NCBI GenBank assembly: GCA_032334055.1
Contig: JAUOZS010000001.1
Span: forward strand, 2,330,501 to 2,394,500
Reading direction: 5' to 3'
Length of the DNA: 64,000 nt
Source: Selenomonadales bacterium 4137-cl
GTDB lineage: Bacteria > Bacillota > Negativicutes > Sporomusales > UBA7701
In this document: one piece after another, positions 50,925-60,071 of the stretch
How the letters are laid out: every line of letters starts with the position of its first letter
How positions within the stretch are numbered: position 1 is the first letter of the stretch
Notes under the pieces: model-generated
What the model saw: the letters and a program-made list of their open reading frames with translations, nothing else
Databases searched by the model: none
What the model was told of the DNA's origin: nothing
Translations under genes and position numbers: made by a program

Positions 50925-52928
50925 ATGGAGAAAGCCAAGAAGCACGCTTCAGCCGAGCTGGCGATGCCAAGACCTTTTTTTACGCCCTCGGATTTTGTCG
51001 TTTTCAACCAGGCCCACGAGGCTATCCTGCTCCATAATGTCACCAGCGGCGCGATCGTTACCATGAACGACAAGGCGCGCGACATGTTCGGCTTATCCCC
51101 CGATGATGCACGCAATCCCGGCATCGGCACTCTGCCGCCGGGTGAATATCCCTTCACGGCCGAGGAGGCGCAGCGCCGTTTCCGGGAGGCGGCGGCGGGA
51201 AACTCACAGTTGTTCGAGTGGAAGGCCAGGCATAAGTCGGGACGGGATTTCTGGGTCGAAGGGTTCTTAAAAAGGGTCAACATCGGCGAGCACGAGTTCG
51301 TGATGGCAATTTTCCGCGATATAACCCGCCGCAAGCTGTCGGAACAGCGCCTGCTTCTCGAACACGGCAACCTTACGCTGCTGAAGGATTCTTTCCTGGA
51401 TGTGCTGGACAAGCGGGACGAGAGCGATCTGCTCGTCGCGCTCGCCCACCGCGCCTGCGCCCTCGTCGACGCCCCCTACGGGTTTATTTATATTTATGAC
51501 GAGGCGTCGGGGGCGCTCGAGCTGAAGGTCCCGGAGGTCGGCGGCCCTTTGAGCCCGGCGGTGGCTCCCGGCGAAGGCCTGGTCGGCAGGGTGTGGCAGA
51601 CGGGCGAGCCGGCGGTCGAACAGCACCGGCGGCTGCCGTCAGACCCTGAGGAAGGCCGGGAGGCGGAGCCGGCGACGGTGGCCGTGCCGCTGAGGCGGGG
51701 TTCGCAGATGATGGGCGTGCTGGGCCTTTATTCGCCTGACGAGGATTACCATTTCCGCGAGGATGAGGTTTCGCTGCTGACGAGGTTCGCCGACTTGGCG
51801 GCGGTGGCGTTCGCCAACGCTACGGAGCACGGTTCGCTGCGCAGGGGGCTGGCGGCGAGCAAGGCTGCGGAGGACGCGCTGCGCGAGAGTGAGGAACGGT
51901 ACCGGATGCTGTTCAACAGCATCAATGACATTATTGTTGTCGCCGAGATCACTCCTGACGGGCTGCCGGGTCTGATCATCGACGCCAACGATACGGCCTG
52001 CCGGCGTCTGGGCTACCGCCGGGAGGAGCTTTTGCAGCGGACGCCTGTGGATATCGTTCCCCTGGAATTTCGCGGCGATACCCGCGAGAAGATCGAGCTG
52101 CTTTACGCCCAGCGGCACACGCTGAACGAAAGCGCCTACCTGACCAGCGACGACCAGACGATTCCGGTGGAGGTCAATTCCCATCTCATCCACCTTGATG
52201 AACGCCCTTGCGTGGTGAGTATTGCCCATGATATCAGCGAGCGCAAACGGGTGGAGAAGGAGATCGCCCGCCTCGACCGCCTCAACCTCATCGGGGCCAT
52301 GGCGGCCGGTATCGGCCACGAAATCCGCAACCCGCTGACGACTGTTCGCGGTTTCCTGCAGATGCTGAGCAACAAGCAGGATCTGGCCCGCCACAGCGGT
52401 CATTTCGAGCTGATGATCCAGGAGCTTGACCGGGCCAACGCGATCATCACGGAGTTTCTTTCGCTGGCCAAGAATAAGGCGGTGGACCTCAAGGAGGGCA
52501 ACCTGAACGATGTTATCGCGATGCTGCTGCCCCTTCTCGAGGCAGGCGCCATCCTGTATAACAAGACGGTGAAAACCGATCTTGCGGAGATCCCCAGTCT
52601 CCCTTTGGATGAAAAGGAGATCCGCCAGCTGATCATCAACCTGGCGCGCAACGGCCTGGACGCGATGCCGCCCGGCGGCACGCTGACTATCAGGACATTT
52701 TGCGAGGAGGATCAAATCATTTTGTCGGTACAGGACCAGGGGCGGGGCATACCGCCCGATCTCGCCGACAAGATCGGTACGCCGTTCTTCACTACGAAGG
52801 AGTACGGGGTGGGGCTGGGACTGGCGGTTTGCTACAGCATCGCCGCCCGCCACAACGCCGCCGTTTCGTTCGACAGCGGAGCGGGCGGGACGACGTTCAC
52901 GGTGACTTTCCCGGTGGTGCAGATGTAG
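50925..52928 (+). CDS. Cytosolic PAS-GAF-PAS sensor histidine kinase (667 aa)
   Basis: PAS-like domain at about 20-140, GAF at about 155-300, second PAS at about 320-435, then HisKA with MAAGIGHEIRNPLTTVRGFLQ and HATPase with NLARNGLDAMPPGG, DQGRGIPPD and GVGLGL. No membrane helix is seen. The kinase core closely matches the kinase at 19626. No regulator is adjacent; an orphan kinase of this core type could feed the sporulation phosphorelay (inference). GGAGG precedes ATG 50925. Confidence 0.88.
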   Translation: MEKAKKHASAELAMPRPFFTPSDFVVFNQAHEAILLHNVTSGAIVTMNDKARDMFGLSPDDARNPGIGTLPPGEYPFTAEEAQRRFREAAAGNSQLFEWKARHKSGRDFWVEGFLKRVNIGEHEFVMAIFRDITRRKLSEQRLLLEHGNLTLLKDSFLDVLDKRDESDLLVALAHRACALVDAPYGFIYIYDEASGALELKVPEVGGPLSPAVAPGEGLVGRVWQTGEPAVEQHRRLPSDPEEGREAEPATVAVPLRRGSQMMGVLGLYSPDEDYHFREDEVSLLTRFADLAAVAFANATEHGSLRRGLAASKAAEDALRESEERYRMLFNSINDIIVVAEITPDGLPGLIIDANDTACRRLGYRREELLQRTPVDIVPLEFRGDTREKIELLYAQRHTLNESAYLTSDDQTIPVEVNSHLIHLDERPCVVSIAHDISERKRVEKEIARLDRLNLIGAMAAGIGHEIRNPLTTVRGFLQMLSNKQDLARHSGHFELMIQELDRANAIITEFLSLAKNKAVDLKEGNLNDVIAMLLPLLEAGAILYNKTVKTDLAEIPSLPLDEKEIRQLIINLARNGLDAMPPGGTLTIRTFCEEDQIILSVQDQGRGIPPDLADKIGTPFFTTKEYGVGLGLAVCYSIAARHNAAVSFDSGAGGTTFTVTFPVVQM

Positions 52929-52930
52929 GA

Positions 52931-52960
52931 AAAAAAGAGCGCAGTTCGCGCTCTTTTTTT
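52931..52960. terminator. Bidirectional terminator
   Basis: AAAAAAGAGCGC and GCGCTCTTTTTT around AGTTC, with T runs on both strands; serves the kinase gene and the convergent 47-aa gene. Confidence 0.85.
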
Positions 52961-52963
52961 ATG

Positions 52964-53107
52964 TCACAAATCGTCCGCGCCGACCGTTTCGGTGCCTTCG
53001 ACGCACCGGAAGGCACAGGCGCCGCAGTCGGGTTCGTTGCCGACCTCCAGGTATTCCTGCCGGCCGCCGAGGTTTTTGCCGTTCCAGAAGGTGTAGATAT
53101 TTGCCAT
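52964..53107 (-). CDS. Small Cys-containing protein (47 aa)
   Basis: ATG 53107 follows GGAGGTGGCATC. The 47-residue protein has Cys28, Cys31 and Cys35 in DCGACAFRC, a compact potential metal site, and an acidic C-terminus. It starts with MANIYTFWNGKNLGGRQEYL, which looks like a short strand-turn-strand. I do not recognise the family. The ribosome site and terminator support a real gene. Confidence 0.6.
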   Translation of the reverse strand: MANIYTFWNGKNLGGRQEYLEVGNEPDCGACAFRCVEGTETVGADDL

Positions 53108-53173
53108 GATGCCACCTCCGCTGTTTTTCTGTTGCTATTTTCGGCGGCGGCGGCGGTTATTATTCCGGCGGCG

Positions 53174-54652
53174 TCAGTCGGCTCCGGGCTGCGGGCCGTT
53201 TTTTATTCTTTCCAGCCGGCAGTAGAGAGAACGGCGCGATATGCCGAGGTAGCGGGCGGCGGCGGTTTTGTTGCCGCGGCAGAGGGTTAACGCCTGTTGG
53301 ACGATGCGGTCGACGTAGTCTTCAAGGTTGAAGCCGCCGGCAGGGAGGGTGAATTCGGCGGGGTTGAGCGCGGGTCCCGGCGCGGCGCCGCCGCGGCTCA
53401 GCGGGGGAAGGCCCTTGGTAAGGCTGCCGAGGTGGGCGGCTTGTACGGCGACGTCGTCGAACATGAAGGCGACCCATTCGATGGTGTTGCGCAGTTCGCG
53501 GACGTTCCCCGGCCAGTCGTAGGCGAGAAGTAGGTCGGCGGCGTCCGGGTCGATCGTTTTGAAGCGGCGCCCTTTGAGGGCGGCGAATTCGCGCAGGAAG
53601 AGCTCGGCGAGGGGCAGGATCTCTTCGCGGCGCTGCCTGAGGGGCGGGATGACGATATGGCCGACTTTGAGGCGGTAGAACAGGTCTTTGCGGAAGGTGC
53701 CCCGCTCGACCCGCTGGCCGAGGTCGGCGTTGGTGGCGCAGATTATGCGCACGTCGGCGGCGACTTTTCTGAGGCCGCCTACGCGGTAGAATTGTTTTTC
53801 CTGGATGACGCGGAGGAGTTTGCCCTGCAGGTCGACGGGAAGTTCGCCCACTTCGTCGAGCAGGACCGTGCCGCCCTGCGCCAGGTCGAGTTTACCCTTC
53901 TGGCCTTTGGCGAGTCCGCCGGTGAAGGCGCCGGGCTCGTAGCCGAAGAATTCGCTTTCGAAGAGGCTGGCGGTGAGGGCGGCGCAGTTGACGTCGATGA
54001 GCGGGGCCGGGTCTTTGCAGTCGCCGTAGTGGATGATGCGGGCGATGATTTCTTTGCCGGTGCCGGTTTCGCCTTCGATGAGCACCGGTATCGACCGGTC
54101 CTGGTGGTATCGGGCGGCCTGGGCGGCGATGCGCCGCATCTCGGGGGCGAAGAAGGCGATGTTGCCGAGGCCGGCCGCCTGGCTGGCGAGTTTTTTCAGC
54201 CGCGACATTTCCCGCCGCGTTTCTTCGGTGGCGGCCCGGACTTCGTCGCTGAAACGACTGGTAAGCGCCCGGTTTTCGCGGAGGAGGGACTGGTGCTCGG
54301 CGATGCGTTCGGTGATGGCGGCGAGTTCGGCGACGCTGATGGGTTTGAGGAGGTAGTCGTAGGCGCCGGCCCGGAGGGCTTCGATGGCGGTGACCATGTC
54401 GCCGTGGCCGGTGAAGAGGACGATGTCGCACGGTTTTTCGCCGCCGAGGGCCCGGATGCGTTTGAGCAGTTCGATCCCCGACATGCGCGGCATTTTTATG
54501 TCGGACAGTACCATGGGGAAGTCGCCGGCGGCGAACAGGGCGAGGGCTTGCTCGCCGTCGCCGCATTCGGCGACCTGGTGACCCAGTTCGCGCAGGAATT
54601 CGGCCACCCCTGCCCGGCTGTCGCCGTCGTCTTCGACAAGGAGGATGTTCAT
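53174..54652 (-). CDS. Sigma-54 dependent NtrC-type response regulator (492 aa)
   Basis: REC at about 2-118 (Asp in MVLSDIKMPRMSG, Lys in LLKPIS), AAA+ domain at about 165-395 with Walker A GETGTGKE, Walker B GGTVLLDEVGE and an arginine-finger region FRKDLFYRL. The sigma-54 contact loop reads GAFTGG rather than the usual GAFTGA. A Fis-type helix-turn-helix ends the protein (NKTAAARYLGISRRSLYCRLERI). It overlaps the sensor kinase gene by four bases, so they form one two-component system. Targets are unknown. Confidence 0.9.
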   Translation of the reverse strand: MNILLVEDDGDSRAGVAEFLRELGHQVAECGDGEQALALFAAGDFPMVLSDIKMPRMSGIELLKRIRALGGEKPCDIVLFTGHGDMVTAIEALRAGAYDYLLKPISVAELAAITERIAEHQSLLRENRALTSRFSDEVRAATEETRREMSRLKKLASQAAGLGNIAFFAPEMRRIAAQAARYHQDRSIPVLIEGETGTGKEIIARIIHYGDCKDPAPLIDVNCAALTASLFESEFFGYEPGAFTGGLAKGQKGKLDLAQGGTVLLDEVGELPVDLQGKLLRVIQEKQFYRVGGLRKVAADVRIICATNADLGQRVERGTFRKDLFYRLKVGHIVIPPLRQRREEILPLAELFLREFAALKGRRFKTIDPDAADLLLAYDWPGNVRELRNTIEWVAFMFDDVAVQAAHLGSLTKGLPPLSRGGAAPGPALNPAEFTLPAGGFNLEDYVDRIVQQALTLCRGNKTAAARYLGISRRSLYCRLERIKNGPQPGAD

Positions 54653-57600
54653 GCCTGTTCTTCTCCCTTCCCCTCCCCCGCTCCGGCCGGGAAGGTGATG
54701 CGGAAAACGGCGCCCCGATTTCGGCGCGCGCCTTTGATGGTTATCTGCCCGCCATAGGAGGCGACGATGGAGTGGACGATCGAGAGGCCGAGTCCCATGC
54801 CTTCGCCGGCGGGTTTGGTGGTGAAGAAGGGTTCGAAGACTTTGCCTTTGATGTTGTTGCCGATCCCCGGGCCGTTGTCGCCGATTTCCAGGAAAACCTC
54901 GTCCTTCCGCCAGCCGGTGACGATGGTGATGAGCTTGTCCGGCTTGTCGACGGTGTCGAGGGATTGCATGGCGTTGACGAGGAGGTTGATGATGACTTCT
55001 TCGAGCTGGGTGTTGTTGGCGGCGACGGTGGGCAGGTCGGCGGCCAGGCGTGTTCTGACGGCGATGGCATGGGCGGCGAGCTGGGAGCCGATCAGGGAGA
55101 GCGCTTCCTCGACGGCGGTGTTGATGTCGCAGGCCTCGGGTTCGCCGCGCTGGCTGCTGCGCACGAAGAAGCGCATGTGTTTGATGATGTTGTCGATGCG
55201 GTCGGCCTGTTTGGATATTTTGCCGATGTTTTCCATGATTTTGGCGAGGGCGGGGGTTTTGCCCTGGTTGTGCCAGTAGAGCATGCCGTCGGCGGTGACT
55301 TTGAGCGAGTTGAGGGGCTGGTTGATTTCGTGGGCGATGCCGGCCGCCATGATGCCCAGCGAGCTTAGACGCTCGGCCCTGACGACGGCTTCCCTGGCTT
55401 CGAGCATTTCCTGTTCGGCCTGGCGGCGGCGGGTGACGTCGTGGAGGATGGTGAGGAAGTTGGCGAGTTCGCCGCTCTCGTCCCGCACCGGCGTTACCGA
55501 CATTTCGGCGGTGTAGCTTGCGCCGTCTTTGCTGCGGCTGGTTATTTCCCCCTGCCAGGCCCGCCCGGCGAGGATGTGCTGCCACAGGTCGAGGTAGAAG
55601 GTCTTGGCGTCGGGGACGGCGAAGATGCCGCGGACGTTCTTCCCCTGAACGTCCGCGGCGGCGAGGCCGGTGAGACCGAGGAAGGCCGGGTTGACCCACT
55701 GGATGGAGCCGGTCCGGTCGGTTATGATGACGGCGTTGACCGCCGATTCGAGCCCGGTGGTGAGCAGTTTAAGGCGCTGGCGGCTGGTGGTGGCGTGAAT
55801 GGCGAGGGCGATCTGCTCGGCAAAGTTGGTCAGATGGACGATGGTCCGTTTGGTCCAGAAGCCCTGGTCGGCGGTGAATAGGGTGAGTGCGCCGAGGATG
55901 AGGCCGCTTACCTTGAGGGGGAAGGAGGCGCCGGAGACGGCGCCGTGTTTGGCGAGTCTGGCCCGCCATTGTCGGACGCGGGGGTCGTCGATGCCCGCGA
56001 GCTGGAATTTGCCGGTGCGGATGGCTGTGCCGGTGGGTCCGTGGCCGGCGGGGCTGTCGTCCCAGCGCACGCCTCCGTCCCGGATGCATTCCGTGGCCTC
56101 TTCGCCGGCGGCGAACAGCCTGACCGAGCCGCCGGGTTCCTTGCGGCCAACCCACAGCAGACTGACGTCGAAGATGGCTTTTATTTGTTCGCAGGCAAAG
56201 GTGAGGATGTCTTCGAGCGGCCGTTCCTCGAGTACCATCACGGCGATGTCGAGGAGCAGGAGGTCGCAGGCTTCCGAACGACGCCGTTCGGTGATGTCGC
56301 GGACGATGACGAGAACGTCGCGCGCGCCGGCTTTAGTGACGCGGGCTTCGTAGTAGGCGGTGGCGTTGTCTGTTTTGAGGTAGTATTCGAATCTTTGCAC
56401 CCTGCCGACGGCGAGGACCTGGCCGATGGCGTCCATAGCGGGCTTGGCGAGGTGGGCCGGCAGTAGCCGGCCGATGCTGCTGCCGACCGGCGCCGGCGCG
56501 GGCAGGCCGGCCTGGCGGCCGGACGGCTTGATGTCGAGGATGGTGCCGTCGTCGCGGACATGGTAGAGGATGTCGGGGACGGAGGCGAGGATGGCTTTGT
56601 TTTCGGCTTCGCTGACCGCCAGGGCTGTCTGGGCCTGGCAGCGGAGGATGGCTCCGAGGATGACTTCTCCGACCAGTTTGGGGAGCATGATGTCTTCTTC
56701 CCGCCAGGCTTTTGCCTGGCTGACGGAGTGGAGGCCGAGGATGCCGAGCATGCGGTCGCCGCTGGCAAGCGGCACGGCGACGAGTGATCTGACGCCTGCG
56801 GCTGCCAGCATTTCCCGCTCTTCTCCCGCCGGCACGGCGTCGAGGTTGGGAATATTGAGCCGGCCCGTGGCTTTCATTTCGCGGATGAGCCACGATTCGC
56901 CTATGAGGGCGATTGCGGGCTTTTCGCCGTTCAGGGGCCGGAGGTTTTCGATGTTCCAGTAGTATGCGAGGCGGGCCTCGCGGCCGTCTTCGGTGCTCAG
57001 GTAGATGTATGCGCGGTCGGCGCCGGTGAAACGGCCGATTTCTCCGAGCGCCGACCGAACGGCGTCGTCAAGGGCGGACGGGCTGACGCTGACGAATTTT
57101 GCCGAGATGGCGGCGAGCATCTTTTCGTATTCGACCTGGCGGCGGAGGGCCTGCTCGAGCTGGCGATGGGCGGTGATGTCGGCGAAGGAGCCGATGTAGC
57201 CGACGAAGTTCTCACCGTGCCAACGGGGCATGAATACGGCCATCATCCAGCGGTAGCCGCCGCTGACGTGGCGCAGCCGGAATTCGTGCCGGAAAAGCCT
57301 GCGTCGCGCGGTCGCCGCCTTTTGCCGGCCCTCGCAGGCCGGGAGGTCGTCGGGATGAACGAGTTCCAGCCACCCCCTGCCGCTTAGAGAGGCGAGCGGC
57401 CGGCCGGTGAATTCGGCCCAGGTCTGGTTGAAGAAGACCGGGGCGCCGAGGCTGTCCGTGACTATGAGAAGTACGGGGGCGCGGTCGGCGAGGTTGCGGA
57501 ACCGCTGTTCGTCTTCCTCGATCCGCGTGGCTTGCCCCTGAGCGAGGATGGCGTCGATTTTCCGGCGGAGGGTCCGCCCGCAGCGGCTGGCGCGGAGGAG

Positions 57601-57678
57601 GGCGAACAGCACGCCGGCGGTAAGGACGCCGCCGAGGAACGATATTGCCGCCGTAAGGAGAGGATGGTCCCAATTCAC
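54649..57678 (-). CDS. Multi-PAS/GAF sensor histidine kinase (1009 aa)
   Basis: One N-terminal helix (about 9-28) is followed by PAS (about 55-175), GAF (about 185-345), PAS (about 355-470), GAF (about 480-625) and PAS (about 640-755), then HisKA (MAAGIAHEINQPLNSLKV) and HATPase (NLLVNAMQSLD, DNGPGIG, GMGLGLSIV). The HisKA resembles NtrB/ZraS-type kinases that pair with sigma-54 activators, and the partner is encoded directly downstream. GTG 57678 follows GGTGGG. The many sensor modules suggest integration of several cytosolic signals. Confidence 0.9.
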   Translation of the reverse strand: MNWDHPLLTAAISFLGGVLTAGVLFALLRASRCGRTLRRKIDAILAQGQATRIEEDEQRFRNLADRAPVLLIVTDSLGAPVFFNQTWAEFTGRPLASLSGRGWLELVHPDDLPACEGRQKAATARRRLFRHEFRLRHVSGGYRWMMAVFMPRWHGENFVGYIGSFADITAHRQLEQALRRQVEYEKMLAAISAKFVSVSPSALDDAVRSALGEIGRFTGADRAYIYLSTEDGREARLAYYWNIENLRPLNGEKPAIALIGESWLIREMKATGRLNIPNLDAVPAGEEREMLAAAGVRSLVAVPLASGDRMLGILGLHSVSQAKAWREEDIMLPKLVGEVILGAILRCQAQTALAVSEAENKAILASVPDILYHVRDDGTILDIKPSGRQAGLPAPAPVGSSIGRLLPAHLAKPAMDAIGQVLAVGRVQRFEYYLKTDNATAYYEARVTKAGARDVLVIVRDITERRRSEACDLLLLDIAVMVLEERPLEDILTFACEQIKAIFDVSLLWVGRKEPGGSVRLFAAGEEATECIRDGGVRWDDSPAGHGPTGTAIRTGKFQLAGIDDPRVRQWRARLAKHGAVSGASFPLKVSGLILGALTLFTADQGFWTKRTIVHLTNFAEQIALAIHATTSRQRLKLLTTGLESAVNAVIITDRTGSIQWVNPAFLGLTGLAAADVQGKNVRGIFAVPDAKTFYLDLWQHILAGRAWQGEITSRSKDGASYTAEMSVTPVRDESGELANFLTILHDVTRRRQAEQEMLEAREAVVRAERLSSLGIMAAGIAHEINQPLNSLKVTADGMLYWHNQGKTPALAKIMENIGKISKQADRIDNIIKHMRFFVRSSQRGEPEACDINTAVEEALSLIGSQLAAHAIAVRTRLAADLPTVAANNTQLEEVIINLLVNAMQSLDTVDKPDKLITIVTGWRKDEVFLEIGDNGPGIGNNIKGKVFEPFFTTKPAGEGMGLGLSIVHSIVASYGGQITIKGARRNRGAVFRITFPAGAGEGKGEEQA

Positions 57679-57774
57679 GCTTTAACCCACCGTGTTCTTA
57701 AGGATAATTACTTTATTTCGACAATTTTCGGTGCATAACCTTCCATTTTTTGCTACGTTGCCGCAAAAATAGAA

Positions 57775-57799
57775 GGAAGGAACTCCGCGAGTTCCTTCC
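57775..57799 (-). terminator. Terminator of the metallo-hydrolase gene
   Basis: GGAAGGAACTC/GAGTTCCTTCC at 57775-57785 and 57789-57799, followed on the minus strand by a T-rich stretch. Confidence 0.8.
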
Positions 57800-57806
57800 G
57801 TGGCGG

Positions 57807-58799
57807 TTACCTGTAGACGATCAGTCCGCCGCGCTCTTGGCGGTGGATTGCTCCCCGTCCTTCGAGGTAGCGGAGATGGGCGATGGCTTCTCCGACCGCG
57901 AACCATTTCTGCGGTGGCGGAAAGTCGCCCCAGCTGCGGTAGGTCATGTCCCATTTCATGCCGGCGGCGACCTGGTAGGCCGTGAGAGGCCCTGCGGCGA
58001 GGAGACCGGCGACTTCGTCGGCCCGGCGGCGGTGGTGGGCGATGAGTTCTTCCGCCCTGGTCCGGCAGTCGGTGAACAGCCGCCGGTGTCCGGGAAGCAC
58101 CAGGCCGACCTCGAGGGCGGCGATGCGGGCCAGGGATTCGAGGTAGCGGGCGAGCGGATCGCCGTCCGCGCGCCAGTGGGAGATGTTGGGGGTTATGTCG
58201 CGCAGGAGGTGGTCGCCGGCGAAGAGGATTTTCTCGCGCGGCTCGTACAGGCACATATGGCCGGCGGTGTGGCCGGGGGTGGCCAGGCAGGCGAGCTGGT
58301 AGCGGCCGATGCTCAGCCGGTCGCCTTCAGTGACGGCGGTGAAGGCGATCTGTTTTTCGGGGGCGAGTTTATAGCCCGGGTGACGGCTGACAGCCTGCCG
58401 CGCTTCTTCCGGGGGAAAGCCGTTTCGGCTGGCAAAGGCGCGCATGTCCTCCCACCGCGGGTCGTCGGGGGCGAGGGCGACGATGCGGTTTATGTCGCGG
58501 GCGTCGACGGCGCTGCACCAGACGCGCGATGTTGCCGTCGCCAGGGTGGCGGCCAGCCCGGAGTGGTCGGCGTGCAGGTGGGTGATGAAGAGGTCGGTGC
58601 GGGCCGGGTCGACGGCCAGTTCGGCAAGCCCGGAGCGCATCGCCGCCAGGCATTCCGGGCGGTTGAAGCCGGTGTCGATGACCAGCGCCCTGTCCTGGCC
58701 GATGATGACGTAGGAGTTAAGCGCCTTGAGGGGATTGTCGGGCAGCGGGATTTCCAGCCTGAACAGCCCGGGGAGAATTTCTTCCGGCAGAATAATCAC
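57807..58799 (-). CDS. Metallo-beta-lactamase fold hydrolase (330 aa)
   Basis: Zinc motif THLHADHSGL (about 73-82), second-metal GHTAGH (about 172-177), FAGDHLL (about 191-197) and GHRRLFTD (about 238-245). The C-terminal 80 residues form a winged-helix-like extension (PLTAYQVAAGMKW, then HLRYLEGRGAI), as in the glyoxalase-II-like hydrolase/lactamase-B-associated winged-helix group. GTG 58799 is the annotated start, but the AAGGAG site overlaps it. Substrate unknown. Confidence 0.85.
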   Translation of the reverse strand: MIILPEEILPGLFRLEIPLPDNPLKALNSYVIIGQDRALVIDTGFNRPECLAAMRSGLAELAVDPARTDLFITHLHADHSGLAATLATATSRVWCSAVDARDINRIVALAPDDPRWEDMRAFASRNGFPPEEARQAVSRHPGYKLAPEKQIAFTAVTEGDRLSIGRYQLACLATPGHTAGHMCLYEPREKILFAGDHLLRDITPNISHWRADGDPLARYLESLARIAALEVGLVLPGHRRLFTDCRTRAEELIAHHRRRADEVAGLLAAGPLTAYQVAAGMKWDMTYRSWGDFPPPQKWFAVGEAIAHLRYLEGRGAIHRQERGGLIVYR

Positions 58800-58881
58800 T
58801 CCTTGGCCTTTTGTGCTGGCGGGTAAACGCCATACAGGTGATTATTCGCGCCCCTGACCGCCGGTTCCTGTGCCAGCCGGT

Positions 58882-59316
58882 TTATCCTTCCCGGTAATAG
58901 GGCTTGAGCTGGAAGAGGAGGTAGGCGAAGATGAAGTCCCAGACGAGGCCGGCCGGGTTTAACCAGACGAGGTTCATGAAGATGCCGAGCAGCAGGGCGT
59001 AGAAGGCGAGCTCCCAGCCCAGGCGGCGCCGCTTGAGCATGAAGTAGCCGCCGGCGATGGCCAGCGCCTGGAGGATGGGGACGAAGACGTGGAAGACGAC
59101 GGCGGCGAAAGCCGGGAAGGCGCGGCTGAGCCCTACGGTTTTTAGGGCGGCGGCGCCAAGCAGGCCGATGACGCTTAGCCAGGCGAGGATGCCGAGAACG
59201 CCGAGGACGATGATTACCCACGGGAGAATTCTTGCCGCCCACTCCCTCGCCCCGGCGGGCATACCCGGCAGCCAGTCGGCGAAGATGCGGCCGAATAATC
59301 TTTCCAGGCTGTTCAT
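58882..59316 (-). CDS. Hypothetical integral membrane protein (144 aa)
   Basis: After a soluble amphipathic N-terminus (about 1-28, LERLFGRIFADWLPG) come four hydrophobic helices at about 30-55, 70-90, 95-110 and 117-137. ATG 59316 is preferred to TTG 59322 by spacing to GGAGGAGA. Not recognised. Opposite in direction to the RNA gene at 59424. Confidence 0.65.
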   Translation of the reverse strand: MNSLERLFGRIFADWLPGMPAGAREWAARILPWVIIVLGVLGILAWLSVIGLLGAAALKTVGLSRAFPAFAAVVFHVFVPILQALAIAGGYFMLKRRRLGWELAFYALLLGIFMNLVWLNPAGLVWDFIFAYLLFQLKPYYREG

Positions 59317-59388
59317 TTCCAATCTCCTCCCAGTTTTCTTTCCTAATAATGATATGTCCGCGCGGCGGAAAAAAGTACGCCGACCGGG

Positions 59389-59417
59389 TTGTAATCGGCG
59401 GGCGGGTGTGCTATACT
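59389..59417 (+). promoter_or_regulatory. Sigma-A type promoter of the 6S-like RNA
   Basis: TTGTAA (59389-59394), 17 bases, TATACT (59412-59417). Initiation at about 59424 coincides with the first base of the closing stem. Confidence 0.8.
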
Positions 59418-59423
59418 TTAATC

Positions 59424-59692
59424 AAGCACCATCCTTACAGAGACTCAGGGTTCGTAATTTGCAAGCGCGTTGAAAGTCAGTCTTTCCGAGCCTAGCAAGT
59501 AGCAACCGGTCCAAAAGGGTAGTGTTTTTCGTTTCCCCTGCAAGATTTCGACTCACAGATTCGTGTACCAGTCAGCCCAAGCGAAGATGCAAACGAGTGT
59601 AATGGAGGTTTCCAGTCTGTCAGTATCGGTTATACTGTAAGGATGGTGCTTAACGGGGGGAGGCGCAAGCCTCCCCCTCGGTTTTGTTTTCG
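59424..59692 (+). ncRNA. Structured non-coding RNA, 6S-like candidate
   Basis: AAGCACCATCCTTACAG (59424-59440) is the perfect complement of CTGTAAGGATGGTGCTT (59635-59651), a 17-bp closing stem over about 195 internal bases. Inside, AGACT/AGTCT and TTTGCA/TGCAAA can extend the arm. A strong terminator follows (GGGGGAGGC/GCCTCCCCC at 59656-59664 and 59669-59677, then T runs). With its own promoter, a size near 230 nt and a long bipartite rod, it looks like 6S RNA, which binds sigma-A RNA polymerase. No open frame is present. RNA gene status is firm; the class is probable. Confidence 0.7.
59656..59690 (+). terminator. Terminator of the 6S-like RNA
   Basis: Nine-bp GC stem with GCAA loop followed by two T4 runs. 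Confidence 0.85.
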
Positions 59693-59794
59693 GCCGCCGA
59701 TAAGTCCTCATCTGCGCCGTTGTGGTGGGCTTATCGGCGGCCTCTTTTGCTATTAACATCGTTTGTGGGCATGCTAACTGCGGAGGTGATGTCC

Positions 59795-60034
59795 GTGAAA
59801 AACCGCGGTTTCGATATGCAGCCCGAGTTTGACGTCCATACGTCGGAGGCGCCGCCGGTGAATTATTTCCCGCCCCGCACGGGCGGACAGATCCAGGACG
59901 AGTTGCGGGCGGGCGGCGACGGTCGGCCGAGCGCCAGGCAGACCGCGGGCGACCCGGAGGATTTCAGCAACGCGGCCAGCGACGCCACGGCGAACACGCC
60001 GGTCAAGCCCCGCTCCGAGCCGCGCTTGTCGTGA
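59795..60034 (+). CDS. Hypothetical disordered protein (79 aa)
   Basis: GTG 59795 lies eight bases after GGAGG; ATG 59789 is too close to it. The protein is rich in Pro, Gly, Asp, Ser and Arg with little hydrophobic content (PPVNYFPPRTGGQIQDE in the middle) and is predicted to be disordered. It has its own terminator. Not recognised. Confidence 0.55.
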   Translation: MKNRGFDMQPEFDVHTSEAPPVNYFPPRTGGQIQDELRAGGDGRPSARQTAGDPEDFSNAASDATANTPVKPRSEPRLS

Positions 60035-60041
60035 GGCGCAC

Positions 60042-60070
60042 AAAAATCCCCGCCGCTGGCGGGGATTTTT
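60042..60070. terminator. Bidirectional terminator
   Basis: Perfect 13-bp stem AAAAATCCCCGCC/GGCGGGGATTTTT at 60042-60054 and 60058-60070, between the disordered protein gene and the ferredoxin-like gene. Confidence 0.88.
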
Positions 60071-60071
60071 A

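Noticed and set aside
57700..57770. Sigma-54 promoter upstream of the large sensor kinase
   Set aside because: The closest match has GG and GC ten rather than twelve bases apart between the elements, so it does not fit the -24/-12 pattern.
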